From Erpobdella octoculata (taxonomy: Eukaryota; Annelida; Clitellata; Hirudinida; Erpobdellidae): a DNA stretch of 64,000 bases. The stretch spans positions 6,686,383-6,750,382 of the forward strand of contig OZ022247.1 of NCBI GenBank assembly GCA_963978895.1, read 5' to 3'. Below, piece after piece: positions 26,515 to 40,321 of the stretch. Under the pieces are notes generated by a model. That model searched no databases. It worked only from the letters and a program-made list of their open reading frames with translations, and was not told the DNA's origin. The position numbers were made by a program, and so were the translations under genes. Within the stretch, counting starts at the first letter, position 1, and the number at the start of each line of letters is the position of its first letter.

Positions 26515-26522
26515 CAGAGACC
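26515..26522. repeat. Right target-site duplication CAGAGACC of the hAT element
   Basis: Perfect copy of 23048-23055, directly after the right terminal inverted repeat. Confidence 0.9.
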
Positions 26523-26979
26523 AGGCCCCTCTTTCCCAATGGGCACACTGGGAAAAGGCCCAGGGCCCGCGATTGATAGGAGCCTCCCTCAGATCAAATA
26601 TAAAGTCCCAATTTCCTGTCAGATCACCAAACGATAACCAATATTTACCAAAAAACTTATATAATACAAAGAAATCGAACTTAAATTACATTTATTATTT
26701 TTTAATTATTAGTCAATGCAACGCTTTTATATCTCTTTATACCTCTTCAAATGACATAGATTTTTAAGCACTAACCTGTAAAGGCTAAAAGAGTTACTTT
26801 TGTGGACTATATTACATTTATCTACTCGTTTCATGTGATTGTTTTGTTAATAAAAAGAAATAGTTAACCTTGTTTATCTACTTCTTTGTCTATTTAAACA
26901 AAATAGTGTTCTGTCAAAGTCATAGGGGCCCCATTATCCTGATATGCCCAGGGCCTCCAATAGGTTAAAAACGGCCCTG
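26522..26979. mobile_element. Older hAT MITE (458 bp) interrupted at its left edge
   Basis: Starts CAGGCCCCTC and ends AACGGCCCTG, giving short imperfect inverted ends (CAGG-CC / CAGGGCC). Flanks match as an 8-bp target duplication at 7 of 8 positions: CCAGAGAC at 23047-23054, now separated by the younger hAT element, and TCAGAGAC at 26980-26987. The ends are rich in GGCCC blocks and the interior is AT-rich with no coding sequence. Non-autonomous hAT derivative. Confidence 0.65.
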
Positions 26980-26987
26980 TCAGAGAC

Positions 26988-27695
26988 AGCTAATGTTCTC
27001 TTGTCATCGTTTCGCTCTGAGTCTGACTGCGTCACCAGTAAATGGCTAGCGGAATATCAGCATTTCGTCTGATTAACGCATGAACTATATTAACTTTATA
27101 GTTGTTCTTGCTTGCACGTTCATGTGCTTATTTACTTGTTGGCAAATAAATCTTGGAAATCAAAATTAACACACTTCCTGCATATAATAAAGCTGAAACT
27201 TATAATATAGACTTGCTTCTCATGATAATGCATTCTACTAATGTTTTTAAATTTTCTAAAAAATAAAATTTTTCAGATTTTAGTTTCAAAAGTGTACTAT
27301 GTTCTAAAAACACGCGCACACATTTGTAATTACTATGTAAATGATGTCAACCATGTTAGTTTTGACGTGTCAACTCATTTGGTCAATCAGGATTGCAGGA
27401 GAACTTTGAAAGTGAAATAACCAATTGTTTCATAGCCTTTTCATTAGATTTGTTAACTTATCAAGTTGTCCACAGCTGCTCGAGTTTTCTATAAGAATTG
27501 AATTTTTACCATTAAAAGGAAAGGAAAATTGATGGTACAGAGTCTTCCATAGACTGCGTCAGTGTCCCATAATGGGCTGCGTTTTGATTGAGTCGATAAT
27601 TATGAACATGCGGCGGCCTAAGCATGGCTGGATCAAATAAAAAATTAAAATAAACTATGAAATATAAATGTTTTGTCCGATTATTTGTCATTTTA
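26988..27695. other. Intergenic DNA between the MITE and the LINE tail
   Basis: No recognisable gene. A 73-codon minus-strand frame at 27,512-27,733 matches no domain I know. Confidence 0.5.
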
Positions 27696-28296
27696 GGAGT
27701 ACAAGGAAGCAGCGTCATTGTGGTCTCATCCAAACATGACCTTGTATTGCAGAAAACATGATAATTTTATGTCACCTGCGTCATTTGATAACATGTTTGT
27801 AAAATTACCTGATGTTCATTTCCCTGATCTGCGCCCCGCTCTTTGCTTTCAGACGAATATTGCTCGGACCACTCTTAAAACATTTTCTGTTAAATGCTCT
27901 GGTCCTCGTATTCACTCTAGTATTCCATACTCAGTCTCCTCCTTGAAGTGTATTTCGTTATTTAAACAAGCTCTAAAATCTCACGTATTAATGTCACATT
28001 CATAAATGTTCAGTATCTATTACCTTAACTACTAATTTCAGTCTTTTCCTTGAAAAGTTTATTGTATAGCTCTTTGAAGTGACTTAACTCTGAACTTAAC
28101 TCTTATTTTGTTTTCTGAATAGCTTCTCCATTAAGAGGGAAGGAATTCCCTTCGGACGAACCTTTTGGGCACTTTATTCTTTTTTCCATGTATCGAGGCA
28201 CTTTTCTTATTTTCTTTCTCATTTGGTTTTTTCTTTTGTTTTAGTTCATTAGTTATGTTGATGCTCAATGAAATAAAAATTAAAAAAATAAATGTG
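27696..28296 (+). mobile_element. 5'-truncated LINE (non-LTR retrotransposon) tail
   Basis: The frame at 27,697-28,005 contains the pattern of the extreme C-terminus of LINE reverse transcriptase proteins: a PASFDNMF stretch, an RTTLKTFSVKCSGPRIHSSIP segment (usual form RTN..KFS...GP..WN.LP) and a final FKQALKSHVL. A 3' untranslated region of about 290 bp follows, ending in an A-rich tail with AATAAA. The upstream frame closes at a TAG just before 27,696, so nearly all of the polymerase is missing. CR1/L2/jockey-type is likely, and the clade cannot be fixed. Confidence 0.65.
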
Positions 28297-31200
28297 TGTC
28301 ACAGCTGCTTTGCTCATGATAGATCACTTAAATTTTGGAAACCGAAAAGCATAAACTTGCCAATATTGTCAGATGTGAATTGTCGGGTATACTGGTTCAC
28401 TGTCAATTCAATTCAATCTGAGCGTCATTTCTCTTCTGCAGAACAAATTATTATTTAACTGCAGATAAAAATCGATTACTTGAACTTATAAGATGGAGAA
28501 TGTGCATTGAGATCTAGAACACATCCTTGATAGTGCAGTACAATATGAACAATATTTAAACTATAAAATATTGGTTTTTAGTAGTTTCAGTCTTTCAGTG
28601 GATAAAATTGGTTTGGGTTGAACATTTTAATTTGTGACGGGTTTGTGTTTAGTCTCGCCATTAACGTCACAAGGGGGCACGGGGAGATTTGACCGCAATG
28701 GATAACACCACCACAAATAGAAAATATGATCTATACTGCCTATGAATCTTGGCTACTATGAAATAATTCTTATATGATACCTTGTTTCAACGCAGCGAAA
28801 TAATTCTATCACTTCATCTCAATAGGGTCATCAACGTTTGTTTTTTTTATTTTTTTATAAGAAATAGAGTTGAATATCATTTATCTTCTTAAAGTCAGCA
28901 ACTTTTCTGAAAGAAACGATTGCTACGTTCCGCGTTTTGTCCTTCATTAGGCTTAACCTTCAGTCTTGGTCATCATTTTTTTAAGAAAGAGTTAAACCAG
29001 CTGTCTTTGATTTTTTTAGAGATTCAAATATCAAAAGTGTAAAACGTGAGGTTGTGACACCGTAAGCTTTCGCCCTCCTGGGTACCAACAACCTTTGTAA
29101 CGATAGTGACTCTTTAAACTGGTGGGACAAAATAGGTTTGGTCTTTCAACTAGTGCGTTGGACTATGAGAAAAACAGACACACGGGAAAAATGTGCTGAT
29201 GTCACTACTGCCTATGAAAGGAAATTTTATGAAACAAATTTTTTTAAAGTAATTTTAAGAGTTTTTCGTACAGTGTAGAGTGAATAAGTTAGAGCTCTTT
29301 TCGTCGAAACATAAATTAGATAACAGACTAAAAATAGCATTTAAATTTTTTTTTTAATTTTGCAATAACCAAAAAGCACTAACAATTCTAGAAAGCGTAA
29401 TAAACTACGACACAAGAGGCGTTTTCACAAGAACATATTGAACTTTGAACGCTTTTACCAATGGTATCATAATAAGAGCATGAGTATAATTGAGAAGTCC
29501 TTTAAGATTAATTATAAATATAATTTAATTTATACATAATGTAAACAATAAACAAAAATTGGGACTAATCTACGTATAATCATCATCCGAAATCAATATA
29601 TCTCTGAGAAATATACCTAACTACATTTTATAATCATTTTTGAGATAAAACATCTGGATTTTTTAAATAAAATTCCAATTTATTTCTGGATAAATTGATT
29701 ATTTTAAGAAAGTTATTTATTTAAACCATTTTTAGTGCATCGTTTATTTGCAGAAAGATTTTGACGGCTTGAATTGCATATATTAGTTTAAGGCTTGTAT
29801 TACATATGCACATATGAGTTTCTTTTTTTAAATTTTAATTGATGATTTCATGGTTTAATTTTCTTATTTAGAGAAAATATTAAGTATGCAAAAATTGTAA
29901 AGTTGTTTAAAAACAATCTTTTCAGTTATAATGATTTATATTTGAATTGCAGAATTTTTAACAATTTGTATTGGTCTTGTAAAAATTTAAAATATTTAAA
30001 CTGTTATTATTATTGTCTATTAAACATCTGCAAATGTTTCGCTAGAGTAAGAGAAATAATAATGAACAATACTTGGAAACAGTGGAGACAAAAAATATAA
30101 AAATTAAATAAAATATTTTTTCAAGACTTCGATTCCCTTATCTGAAATTTAGTTGAATTGATGCTAACACTTGAACCATAAAAAACTAAATAATCGTAAA
30201 TTGCTTCCATAAGAGATTCTGAGTAAGTGCTTTTTAGCAATCCGGAATAGCAATACTTTCTAGCGAAAGAAAATATATTTGTGCAATTTTCTAATAACTC
30301 GAGAGATGGCGAGCAAAATGCTTTAAGATTGTAATAAATTATGTTTTGTTCGTACAATAAACAAGTACTCAAATTTTTACAAATTTTCTAGATAATTAAA
30401 ATCACATCTTAGCCCATATTATTTATGTAATTTGTTTTTTTTTTAATCTTTAAATCATGAATCTGACTATTTAAATATAAAATTTGTTTATCCTATAAAT
30501 ACCTTCAAAGCTGGAAAAACATAAGCAGTGAGTACACAACACGAACTAATTTATTTAGATTAAACCGTTTAATTATGGTTATTATCATGCTAAAAATTGT
30601 CAAAACATTTCATATATAAAATACAATTTACTAAATTTTTACATTTAATCCATTAAATAGTTTTTTTTACATATATTCTATCAAATAGTTTTTTTTACTA
30701 CAAATAACATTTGTAAAAAAAAGATTTTATCTTAATTTAGTAAAAAAACGAAAACTTATTTAATACAATTGAAGAGGGGTTTTAAAGTCCACACAGTTAA
30801 AATGTTTCAATAACTAAATTATGATGCTACAAATTATCAACAAATTCAATGAACAAATTACTATTTAACTAGATATTTATTTCATTAAATAATTTTAATT
30901 TTTCCAATTATAAATATTCAAAATAATGATAATATACCTTGATTAAATAATATAGCAAAAATCAATTTATTGCATAAATTATATTTTTGGTTCTAAAAAC
31001 AAATTAACAAAATAATTTATAGTAAATCACAGAAACGAACGCTTGAGTAACAGTAATATATTAATTATTGGATATATTTCTATCCTTTTAGTTTGAAGAT
31101 TTTGAGTTTTGTTAGATATTTCAAATTATAACCAAAGTAAATTTTATAACATATTTAAAACCATTCAAACGAAACTATTGACTGTGCATTAATTATGCAT

Positions 31201-32939
31201 AAACAACTGCAAACTTATATTTCTGTTTATGGAATTCTGCAAAAAAATGACTATATGATTATTGTGCTTGCTTATTAAATTTTATTAAATCAAAATTATT
31301 TTCTTATACTTGTTTTTCAATTAATTCTATTTAAACTAAAATTAATTATCAAAAAGTGCTTCAATAAATCAATACTGCTCGGCAAAGCTCTTAGCAACGA
31401 TAAACCAAGCAGCGCTCAAGTACAAAATTAATGGCACGCTTTTTTCCAGTTTCCTAATTTATAAGCTTAATCAAAAAGTCAACTGATGAAAGATTTTGAA
31501 AAAAAAAAGAAACATTGTTTTTATATTACAGAAAATCTACAGTAGATTTCCTTAATAGTGATTTTTTAAGAGGTATTTCATTTTTCAATTTCAATGAATA
31601 ACATTCGTATGAACTAAAACGAAATGATTATAACAATGTATTTGATATGTAAAATAATCGTTGACTTTATGAAATACGATTCAATTTCATAGACGTCAAA
31701 TTTGTACACTTGAGAATTGCAGACGACTTTAAGAGCCGCAGTGATTCTTAATTTTCAGCACTTGTTTTTGTTCAATTTAAAAACTGTTCAGTTTCAATAT
31801 ATTTACAAATTCATTTATTCCTAATATACTAAACAAAAACAACAAAACATTAAAAAATAAAAATTTTAGTTTTTTTTTTCAATAAAATAATGTAATATAA
31901 CTAAATATTTTCGATCGCCATAAGAAGCGTTGGTCGATAAATTCTGAACTACATTTGATCGATTGAATGTACTTCTAATTCATGACATTTTATCTTTTTC
32001 TGGCTTTCAATTTTCTTCTCTGATTCTTTCCATCTTTCTGCGGCTCTCTCTCTCTCTCAATCTTTCGCTCTTGATTTTCATATCTGCTTATTTGCCGAGA
32101 AAGACAACAAGGTATCTGTTATCTCCAAATCTTTCTCAGTTCTCTGACTCTGCCAACATTTGATATTTATAATATTATTTATCTAATTTTGTGATGTATA
32201 GTAAGTTTATTTTTTAAATATCATTTATTAACTTCACCGTTGCCCTTGTTTATGGACAAATATTGTAAGAAAATATTAACAAATTTCTCGTCGTTTCATG
32301 AAGCTGAAACTTGAAATACATTCTCGCTCTTTATGACAGTATATTTTCCAAATTTTAAAATTATCTAGAAAATTTACTTTTCAATTAAAAAAATGTTTTA
32401 ATTTTAACCTACGAAACAAATCTACAACTGAAAAGAGTTGCGATAAAAATTGCTTTTTATTTCTCTATTTTGTATATTATAATTACTATGCAAATCGAGT
32501 TAATAATCAAAACCATGCTCTTAAAATCTCCATCATTTAGAGACTTGTGTACAAAATTTTGATAATTAGTTTATTCTTACGTTTACTTTTGCAGGCATTT
32601 CGGAATTTACGTTGAACTTTGCACTTGTAAAATAAAAACAACTCCCCTCTGAAGCTATCTTCAAACATCACGACTACACCAGCATCGTCTAAACAATTGG
32701 ATTATTTATATAGTCTTAAAAATGTACAGTGTTGCCGAGTAATATCTGCAGAATATATACAATAATATACACACACACCAAAGAATATATACATACACGA
32801 GAGTAACGAACACAAGAAGTGTATTCCACATGGGAACAAAAGATAAAAAAAAACACTTGCATGCTGTCTTGTTTATGTCATTGCACTCAGCTTAGTCGTT
32901 CTTTGTGCCAGCAATTTTCCTTCGTTATATATCACATTT
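28297..32939. other. AT-rich intergenic DNA, no gene seen
   Basis: Only short composition-driven frames. A duplicated ATAGTTTTTTTTAC word occurs at 30,657 and 30,686. The patch 28,640-29,200 is somewhat more complex, without identifiable motifs. Confidence 0.6.
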
Positions 32940-32970
32940 TTTCTCTCAGTAATTTTTTTCGTTATTTTCC

Positions 32971-32971
<1 letters not shown>

Positions 32972-33014
<43 letters not shown>

Positions 33015-33061
33015 CTCTCTCTCTCTCTCTCTCTCTCTTTTTCCCTTTCTCTCTCTCTTTC

Positions 33062-33128
<67 letters not shown>

Positions 33129-33130
33129 TC
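32972..33130. repeat. (CT)n microsatellite
   Basis: CT dinucleotides with TTTC and TCCC interruptions, inside a wider pyrimidine-rich tract to about 33,200. The Ser-Leu and Arg-Glu frames on the two strands are artefacts of the repeat. Confidence 0.95.
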
Positions 33131-33865
33131 CCTCTTTCTTCTTTTTCTCTCTTCCATCTTTGCACATCTTTCTCTTTCTCTCTTTCTCTTACGCACTCTC
33201 CCCCTTTTGGTTCTTTCTTCGTTGCTTTCCTACATCCCGTTTATATCTGCTTGTCTCTCTTAATTTTATTATGCTTCTTAATTCTTTCACGTTTATTTCT
33301 TCTTTAATTTTTTCAATCTACAGCCATATTGCCATAATTACCTTTTCAACTTACCTCAACTTCATATATAATGAGTACTTTTTTGTTCAATAATTTATCA
33401 TGCATATATCAATATGCTGTGCAATTATTAAATCATTAGAAAACCAGTATTCTCGAATTGCAGTTATTTGTATTAAAAATATAAATTATAGTAAAAATAT
33501 AATACTGCCGCTAATTTTTGTCACACGATATCAGCTGTGTACAATACAGGTACACCAACTACCTTGAACTTCGTAGGCGGCTTACCTGTAATGTGACATC
33601 TTGCGATTATTTGTACATACCACGACTTACAACCTTTAATAATGACGTAAGGACCACAGAAGTTATTGCAAAAGTGATGTGATGTATACTAACGATTGTC
33701 CACCTTTCTCATTATCCACACCTTTGCAAAAAACGTCAACAGCTTTTAATTATATGAGATTTCTTCTTAAACTGTTGATTTGAAGGTCTAATTGTTCAAA
33801 CATCTGATTTCTGTACAAAGTGATAAGACTAAACACCAAGGTATATGTTACCTATTCAGTATATT

Positions 33866-33882
33866 GTATGTATGTATGTATG

Positions 33883-33943
<61 letters not shown>

Positions 33944-34276
33944 TGTATGTATGTATGTATGTATTTTTGTATGTATGTATGTATGTATGTATGTATGTAT
34001 GTATGTATGTATGTATGTATGTATGTATGTATGTATGTATGTATGTATGTATGTATGTATGTATGTATGTATGTATGTATGTATGTATGTATGTATGTAT
34101 GTATGTATGTATGTATGTATGTATGTATGTATGTATGTATGTATGTATGTATGTATGTATGTATGTATGTATGTATGTATGTATGTATGTATGTATGTAT
34201 GTATGTATGTATGTATGTATGTATGTATGTATGTATGTATGTATGTATGTATGTATGTATGTATGTATGTATGTAT
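33866..34276. repeat. (GTAT)n tetranucleotide array, about 410 bp
   Basis: About 100 copies of GTAT, broken only near 33,912 (AATAT) and 33,964 (TTTTT). The 120-180-codon frames of Tyr-Val-Cys-Met or Ile-His-Thr-Tyr repeats on both strands are artefacts. Confidence 0.98.
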
Positions 34277-37200
34277 ATTTTTATGCAAATTGCTTTTATG
34301 TAACGCTATTATTGCAAAACATCGAGTATTACATTAATTGATAATTAAAAGTTCGAAAATTTTGACAGATATCACTACTAATAATAAGATCTCAAATACA
34401 ATTCTATTTTAATCTTATACATACAGTGTTGAAAACATCATTGGAATCACAGCAGAATATCTCTTTCAATGCCTCTCTATATTTCTTAAACGGTTTTTAA
34501 CACATTTTATTAGTTTTCATAAGTTAAATATATTATAAAAGATTACTGTAAATACTTCCTATCAATATTTTCAAAAGTGAAAAACTTAACGAATATGATT
34601 ATCGTCACCCATCATGCGTTTTAAGCATTTCTATCGAATAATTTTCAGCAAATCGTTCGTTGAATAAATTTGTCTATTTCCTTAAGGTTAGTAAAATATA
34701 AAATCATTGTATAGTTTACTAGTTGGGTTACCAGACGTTGCACGGTTTTTAAGAGATTTTCAAAAATTAAAAAATAATTATTTGTTGTTAATAATCTTGT
34801 CATGATTTTAGATATCAACCATGCCAAGTTTCACGCAGATCTATTCTTTGGCTATAGAGTTATTAAAGGGAAACTCTTCCCTATTGCTCTTTATATAACA
34901 GAGAATTTTCTATCTGTAAATTCACGCTTAAAACCAAATTGTAAGAAATTAAGATACATTGTATTGTCGTTTTTTATATAAACGTCTTATATTTTCTGTT
35001 ATGTCTATCAGTATATAGTTGACTGTTGGAAACGCAAAATAATGAAAATTAATTATAATTGTGAAAGGAAACAATGCTCTTTGGCATATTTATTTTTAAT
35101 TGGAAATTATTTAAAAAAAAACCATAAACCATATCCTGTACCTGAGTATCAAAATTTATTTTTGAGATTAGAAATGTAAGAATAATTGTTTTCAGAGTTT
35201 AAAATTTAATGTTATGTGCAGCATAACCTTAATACGAAATAAATCAATAAATGCCAATCATTCAAATTAAAATAATTTTTTCCTTAATTCATTCCTAGCT
35301 TTATAAACATGATTTTTCACATTTTTAAAGTTTTTCTTAATAATTTATTTTCATTATTTAAAAACAAATAACATTTGTATCAAATGCAGTGAACAAATTA
35401 TAAAACAACTATATTTTAAAAGGATAATAATTTCAATCTAAAAATGTTGTTTCAATTTTTATAAGGCCTACATTAATTTATAAAACTATTTCCAAATTAT
35501 TTCTGGAAACAACAATTATTAAATTTAAAAAGTAATCACATTTATGAACTTTTACAGTATTCACAATTTCTATTTTGAATAAAACAAATAAATTGAAAAC
35601 CACGAATTGAAATGTTTGTTCCTAAATTTTACACAAAAACAAATCCAGATCCCTGTGTCCCTGGTGCTCTGGAGTCTGGAGAACGGATTTAGTCACGCTT
35701 CACGATTTCCAAGCCTTGTTTCACTTCAAACAAGTAAGACTTTGATCGAACCAGCAGTGGTATTACTTCTGATTTTGAGAAATAATGCATACTGATTGCT
35801 CTTTTAATCATTATTATTTCACAAAAAAAGGAAATAAAATTACCCAAAAGCGAATAAAAGCTGCACCAAGTAACTTTTCCATATTCTAAATAAAAAACTA
35901 ATTACTCGACAAATCTGTGCCAAAAATGTTCATAAATTGCTCAACGTTTGTAATTACTTAAATATTAAAGCCTCAAGTCGATAACATCAAAAAAAATCGC
36001 TGATTCAAAGAAAAATCACATAGATTAATTTGATCCTAATATGTAGATGTGATTTTTTTTCATATAATTGATGTTGTAACAAAATGCTTTTTAGAAAATA
36101 AAAAAATTAGATGAATAAATCACAATTTGATGTTATAATTAACAGGACCGGAATGCATCACCACCAGCAGCTGCATCATGCACCTGCCTTTTTAAGCAGC
36201 TAAATGTTTGTTTATTTACAAATGTCTGCTTATTTCTAAATAACTATTTATTTATAAATTGTTTTGTATTTATAAATGTTTATTGGTTTATACATATTAT
36301 TTTAATAAAAAATATTTATTTAATAATAAATCCTTCTTACTTTATTTAAAAAAAATATTTATTTCTTATTATTTTAATAAATGTTTATTTAATCAGATAT
36401 GTCTATTCATTTTTAAATGTTTAGTAATTAATGTTTATTCATAAAATACATGTTTTTATTTGTTATTTCTTTCCAATAACAAATAATTAGAATTGTCTGC
36501 TTGCCTAATTATTTCAATAACACTGTATAAAATTTCATTGGAAACAGTTTAATTAACTTTTTTTTTGGTCAAACTATTTTAGTTAGTTCAAATATTTATT
36601 TTTTTTAAATTTTATTAATTAAATTCTGTAATTGCAAAACAACTACAAAAATCATTTAAATTTAAATATTGTTTGTTTTTCTCGGTTTTTAGATATTAAA
36701 TGCTAAAATGTTATCGTTGGCTTTCTTAAAAAACGACCTGCAAATAGACGTTGTTAAGTGCTTGAATATATTACATCAATTGAAATGATAAGGTGAATAA
36801 GAACAGCTTTTTTAAATACTAGTAAAAGCATATTATACAATTTCATATTAATACTTTTAATAATAAGAAATTTCTTATTTCTAATTAATAACAAATGCGT
36901 GTGTGTGTGTGTTGAAATATAAAACCGAAATATATTTGTTATATGAGAAAATATAAAAAGTTCTATCAGCTACATTTTTCATGCACATCAACTTCATTTC
37001 CGCAACAGCCATTTGATTGTGCAAGTGGCTTGGTGCGAATGAATAAATCATTTTCAGTATCAATGCTTGTTTGGTAAGGATTTTAATGCAACTTATTCTG
37101 CTTTGCCTATGCTTTTTTTTAACATTTATTGCAAAAATAATGGAATGTTTTATATTTCAATAGTATACTCAATAAAAATAAAAATATAGTGTTGCCTAAA

Positions 37201-38054
37201 ATAATTTTTTCAAATTATAACACATGTATTTTCAAAATGTTTATTTTCTAAAACTATTACTTCAACATGCAAACTTTTACTTACAATTGTATGACAATAA
37301 AATGCATCTATTTAACGTTTATGTATATTCATATTTAATAACGACACTAGTGTACATTCTCATTACATTGTTTAACATATATTTCGTAATTTTCTTTTAT
37401 ATGATTTATACATGATTAAAAAACGCCTGAAAATCACAATTCCAACAATAAAACAATATTATAAATAATAATATTATTTGTTGTAATAATATTATTATTA
37501 TTAGTTATAAAGATAAAAAAATCCTACGCGCAAATTACTAATACTCGTCAATGAACTGTGGTTATTCAGGAAATTTCAGTGATCAAACAAAAATTCGTGC
37601 AGACAAAACCGTCATCGTCATCAAGACCATCTGTCAGTTATTGGGTATTTAAATTAATAAGAAGACAATTATTTCATTATTTTTGATATCTTCAATTTGA
37701 CCATTTCATCATAACGGGTTGGACCAAGTGGATCTAGTAAGTACGATTATCGTTTCACCCACATAATAGTCATTAAAAGCACGTACACGTACGCAAACAG
37801 AGACTTTTCAGAAGATTGGTACAGACATCTACGCAGACTTTAGATTGAATGTTATCAACTGCACAAATACTTGCACGATAAGATGCTTCCCGCTGTTAAT
37901 GTTCAGGAAATGAATTATTATAGGACGTTTCTTCCCTGCAAATTGTCGAAAACCTTTTTTGCACCAAATCGTGGCTGGACTTGAACTGAAAAGTCTATCG
38001 ACTCGAGGTTATTTGTCTCAGAGAAAATCCTATGTTGATTCAGTTTGCTAGAGA
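34277..38054. other. DNA 3' of Post2, no other gene seen
   Basis: AT-rich. It should include the Post2 3' untranslated region near 37,200-38,054. A degenerate 22-28-bp repeat based on AAATGTTTATTTAT runs from about 36,190 to 36,440. No Post1 or other homeobox is visible. Confidence 0.55.
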
Positions 38055-39690
38055 TTACAAAGAGTCATCCATATCCAGCTCACTTTTGTCGATGGCCGTG
38101 CCACTCATGGTTGGGAGATCATGGTTTGAGGAAGAAGAGGAGTGAGGAGTGTCTTTGGGTTCTTTGGTCATCGTAGTTGCTCTGTCGTTCAGTTTCTTGC
38201 GTTTCATTCTTCTGTTTTGAAACCAAACCTTGACTTGTCTTTCTGAGAGATGCAGTTTGCATGAAATCTCCCATCTCTTTTGTCGTGTTATGTACGAATT
38301 GCTGACGAATTCGTTCTCCAAGACCATCGTCTGATAGCGAGTGTATGGCTTTCTTTTTTTTCTTTGCCTTGCTTGCTCTTGAAAAAAATTGAAATTACAT
38401 TTAACTTTTTAAACAAGACGTGTGCTACAATGAGTTTCTGAACTTAACAGCAACGTCGTGTTAAAGAAGAACTAAACTGAATATTGTTGTGGTCGAAATG
38501 GATATAGAAAAGAATATTTTACGTTATAAGAATTTTCTAAACAGAACAAGTCAAACTCATAATTATAATCAATGGCTTAGAAAGGCAACGTCTGATTTAT
38601 AAATAGAAACAAATTAATTTATGAAATAACCTGCTGCAGATTGAGATGTGAGATCATTCAGATAAGACATCGGTCCAGGGTCGAGTCTTGACGGTAGGGG
38701 TAGGGAGGCCAGTTCACTCGAGAATAATCTGCCGGTGGCCGGAGGAATTCCAGAGATTCCCGATTGCGAGTGGTGTGGATGATGACTAACTGAATGGTGG
38801 TGTGGATGGTACATGTCGCCCACGTAAAGATTGGACAGCTGATTCAAGGGGTGATGGTGGGGTGCTGCAAACGGCGGGTGTGGTGTGCTGCCCAACAAAT
38901 CTGTCGAAGAGAAGGGACTGTAGCCAAGCGAGGACTTTAAGTTATTGTTGTTAGTGTTACTGTTGTTTATGTTGTTGAGAACTGATAATGAAGAGCCGGG
39001 TGCTCCCGGTGATCCAAGACCGCTGCCTTGAAGTGGGCTACCGTAGGGAGAGAATCCGTTGCATATAGACGACGTCTGCTGATTGGGTTGACTGGCTGAG
39101 TAGTGGGAATGATGTAGTTGAGACGAAGAAGATGAACTGCTGACGTTGTTGATGTTGGTATTGCCGGAACTGTTGCAGGACGAAGATGATCCTGAGTTGA
39201 GATTAGTCATTCTTAGCTGCTGTTGTTGCTGCTGCTGCTGAGAATTTTGATGCTGAAGTGAGAGTGAAGATGGCGACGATGATGGTGGAATGATCGAGTC
39301 TGTGCTCTGAAGCAGACCCATGTGAGACGAGCCAGAACCGTTCATGCTCATAAAATTCCCGCCCATACTGTTGCCGTAGCCTGGTGACCAGCTGTTAAAA
39401 AACGAACCTGACCCGTTTGAACTACCAGCTCCGCTCAGCCCCAAAGAGCCATGAGGCGGTAGCGGCGGTGGTGGAACGAAAGACCTTCTGGATATTACAT
39501 CACTCGAAAAACTTGAAAAACTTCCACCGGGTGAAGGGCCTCCAGTAGGGATCATGCCCCCATTTCCTCCGAATCCGCCAAACATCATACCGCTGCCGCT
39601 ATGGGTATTTGAACCACTGAAGCCCTGGTACGTCGCTAATCCTGGATGGTGAACTCCGCCAAAGAATGTGTTGGCAGTTTCCATCATCAT
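38055..39690 (-). CDS. Post2: Posterior Hox transcription factor Post2 (two exons)
   Basis: Two-exon gene, join of 39690..38631 and 38377..38055 on the minus strand, 460 aa. It is a nuclear DNA-binding protein that patterns the posterior body axis in lophotrochozoans (family knowledge). The homeodomain lies at about residues 358-417. It has the helix-3 core [13 protein letters not shown] with Q50 and N51, and the Post2-type stretches [19 protein letters not shown] and [16 protein letters not shown]. The 353-residue arm before it is low complexity: Gly/Ser-rich, poly-Pro near 74-79, Q8 at 151-158, Ser runs, Asn-rich about 240-251, and His clusters at 279-308. The C-terminus is an acidic tail (ELDMDDSL). 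The start is the first ATG (39690) of an ATG triplet; an in-frame TAG lies just upstream, and a GTG two codons earlier was not used. No YPWM motif precedes the homeodomain, as expected for the Abd-B class. Post1 is less likely, since its homeodomain differs at many of these positions. The nearest minus-strand AATAAA signals (about 37240 and 37125) are distant, so the 3' end is uncertain. Confidence 0.93.
38378..38630 (-). other. Post2 intron (253 bp, phase 1)
   Basis: The donor on the minus strand reads GCAGCAG|GTTATT and the acceptor reads TTTTTTTCAAG|AGCAAG. Exon 1 leaves one base (G) and exon 2 supplies AG, giving a GAG (Glu) codon that restores the frame four codons before the homeodomain. 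An intron just upstream of the homeobox is typical of Hox genes. Without splicing, exon 1 reads only five codons further to a stop (GYFIN). The intron is short for an animal with so much intergenic DNA. Confidence 0.88.

Positions 39691-40321
<631 letters not shown>

Noticed and set aside
33866..34276. Possible CRISPR or other direct-repeat array
   Set aside because: The units are 4 bp without spacers. This is a simple microsatellite in an animal genome.
33792..34341. Long open frames (126-181 codons) of Tyr-Val-Cys-Met or Ile-His-Thr-Tyr repeats
   Set aside because: They are created entirely by the (GTAT)n array, which is open in several frames on both strands.
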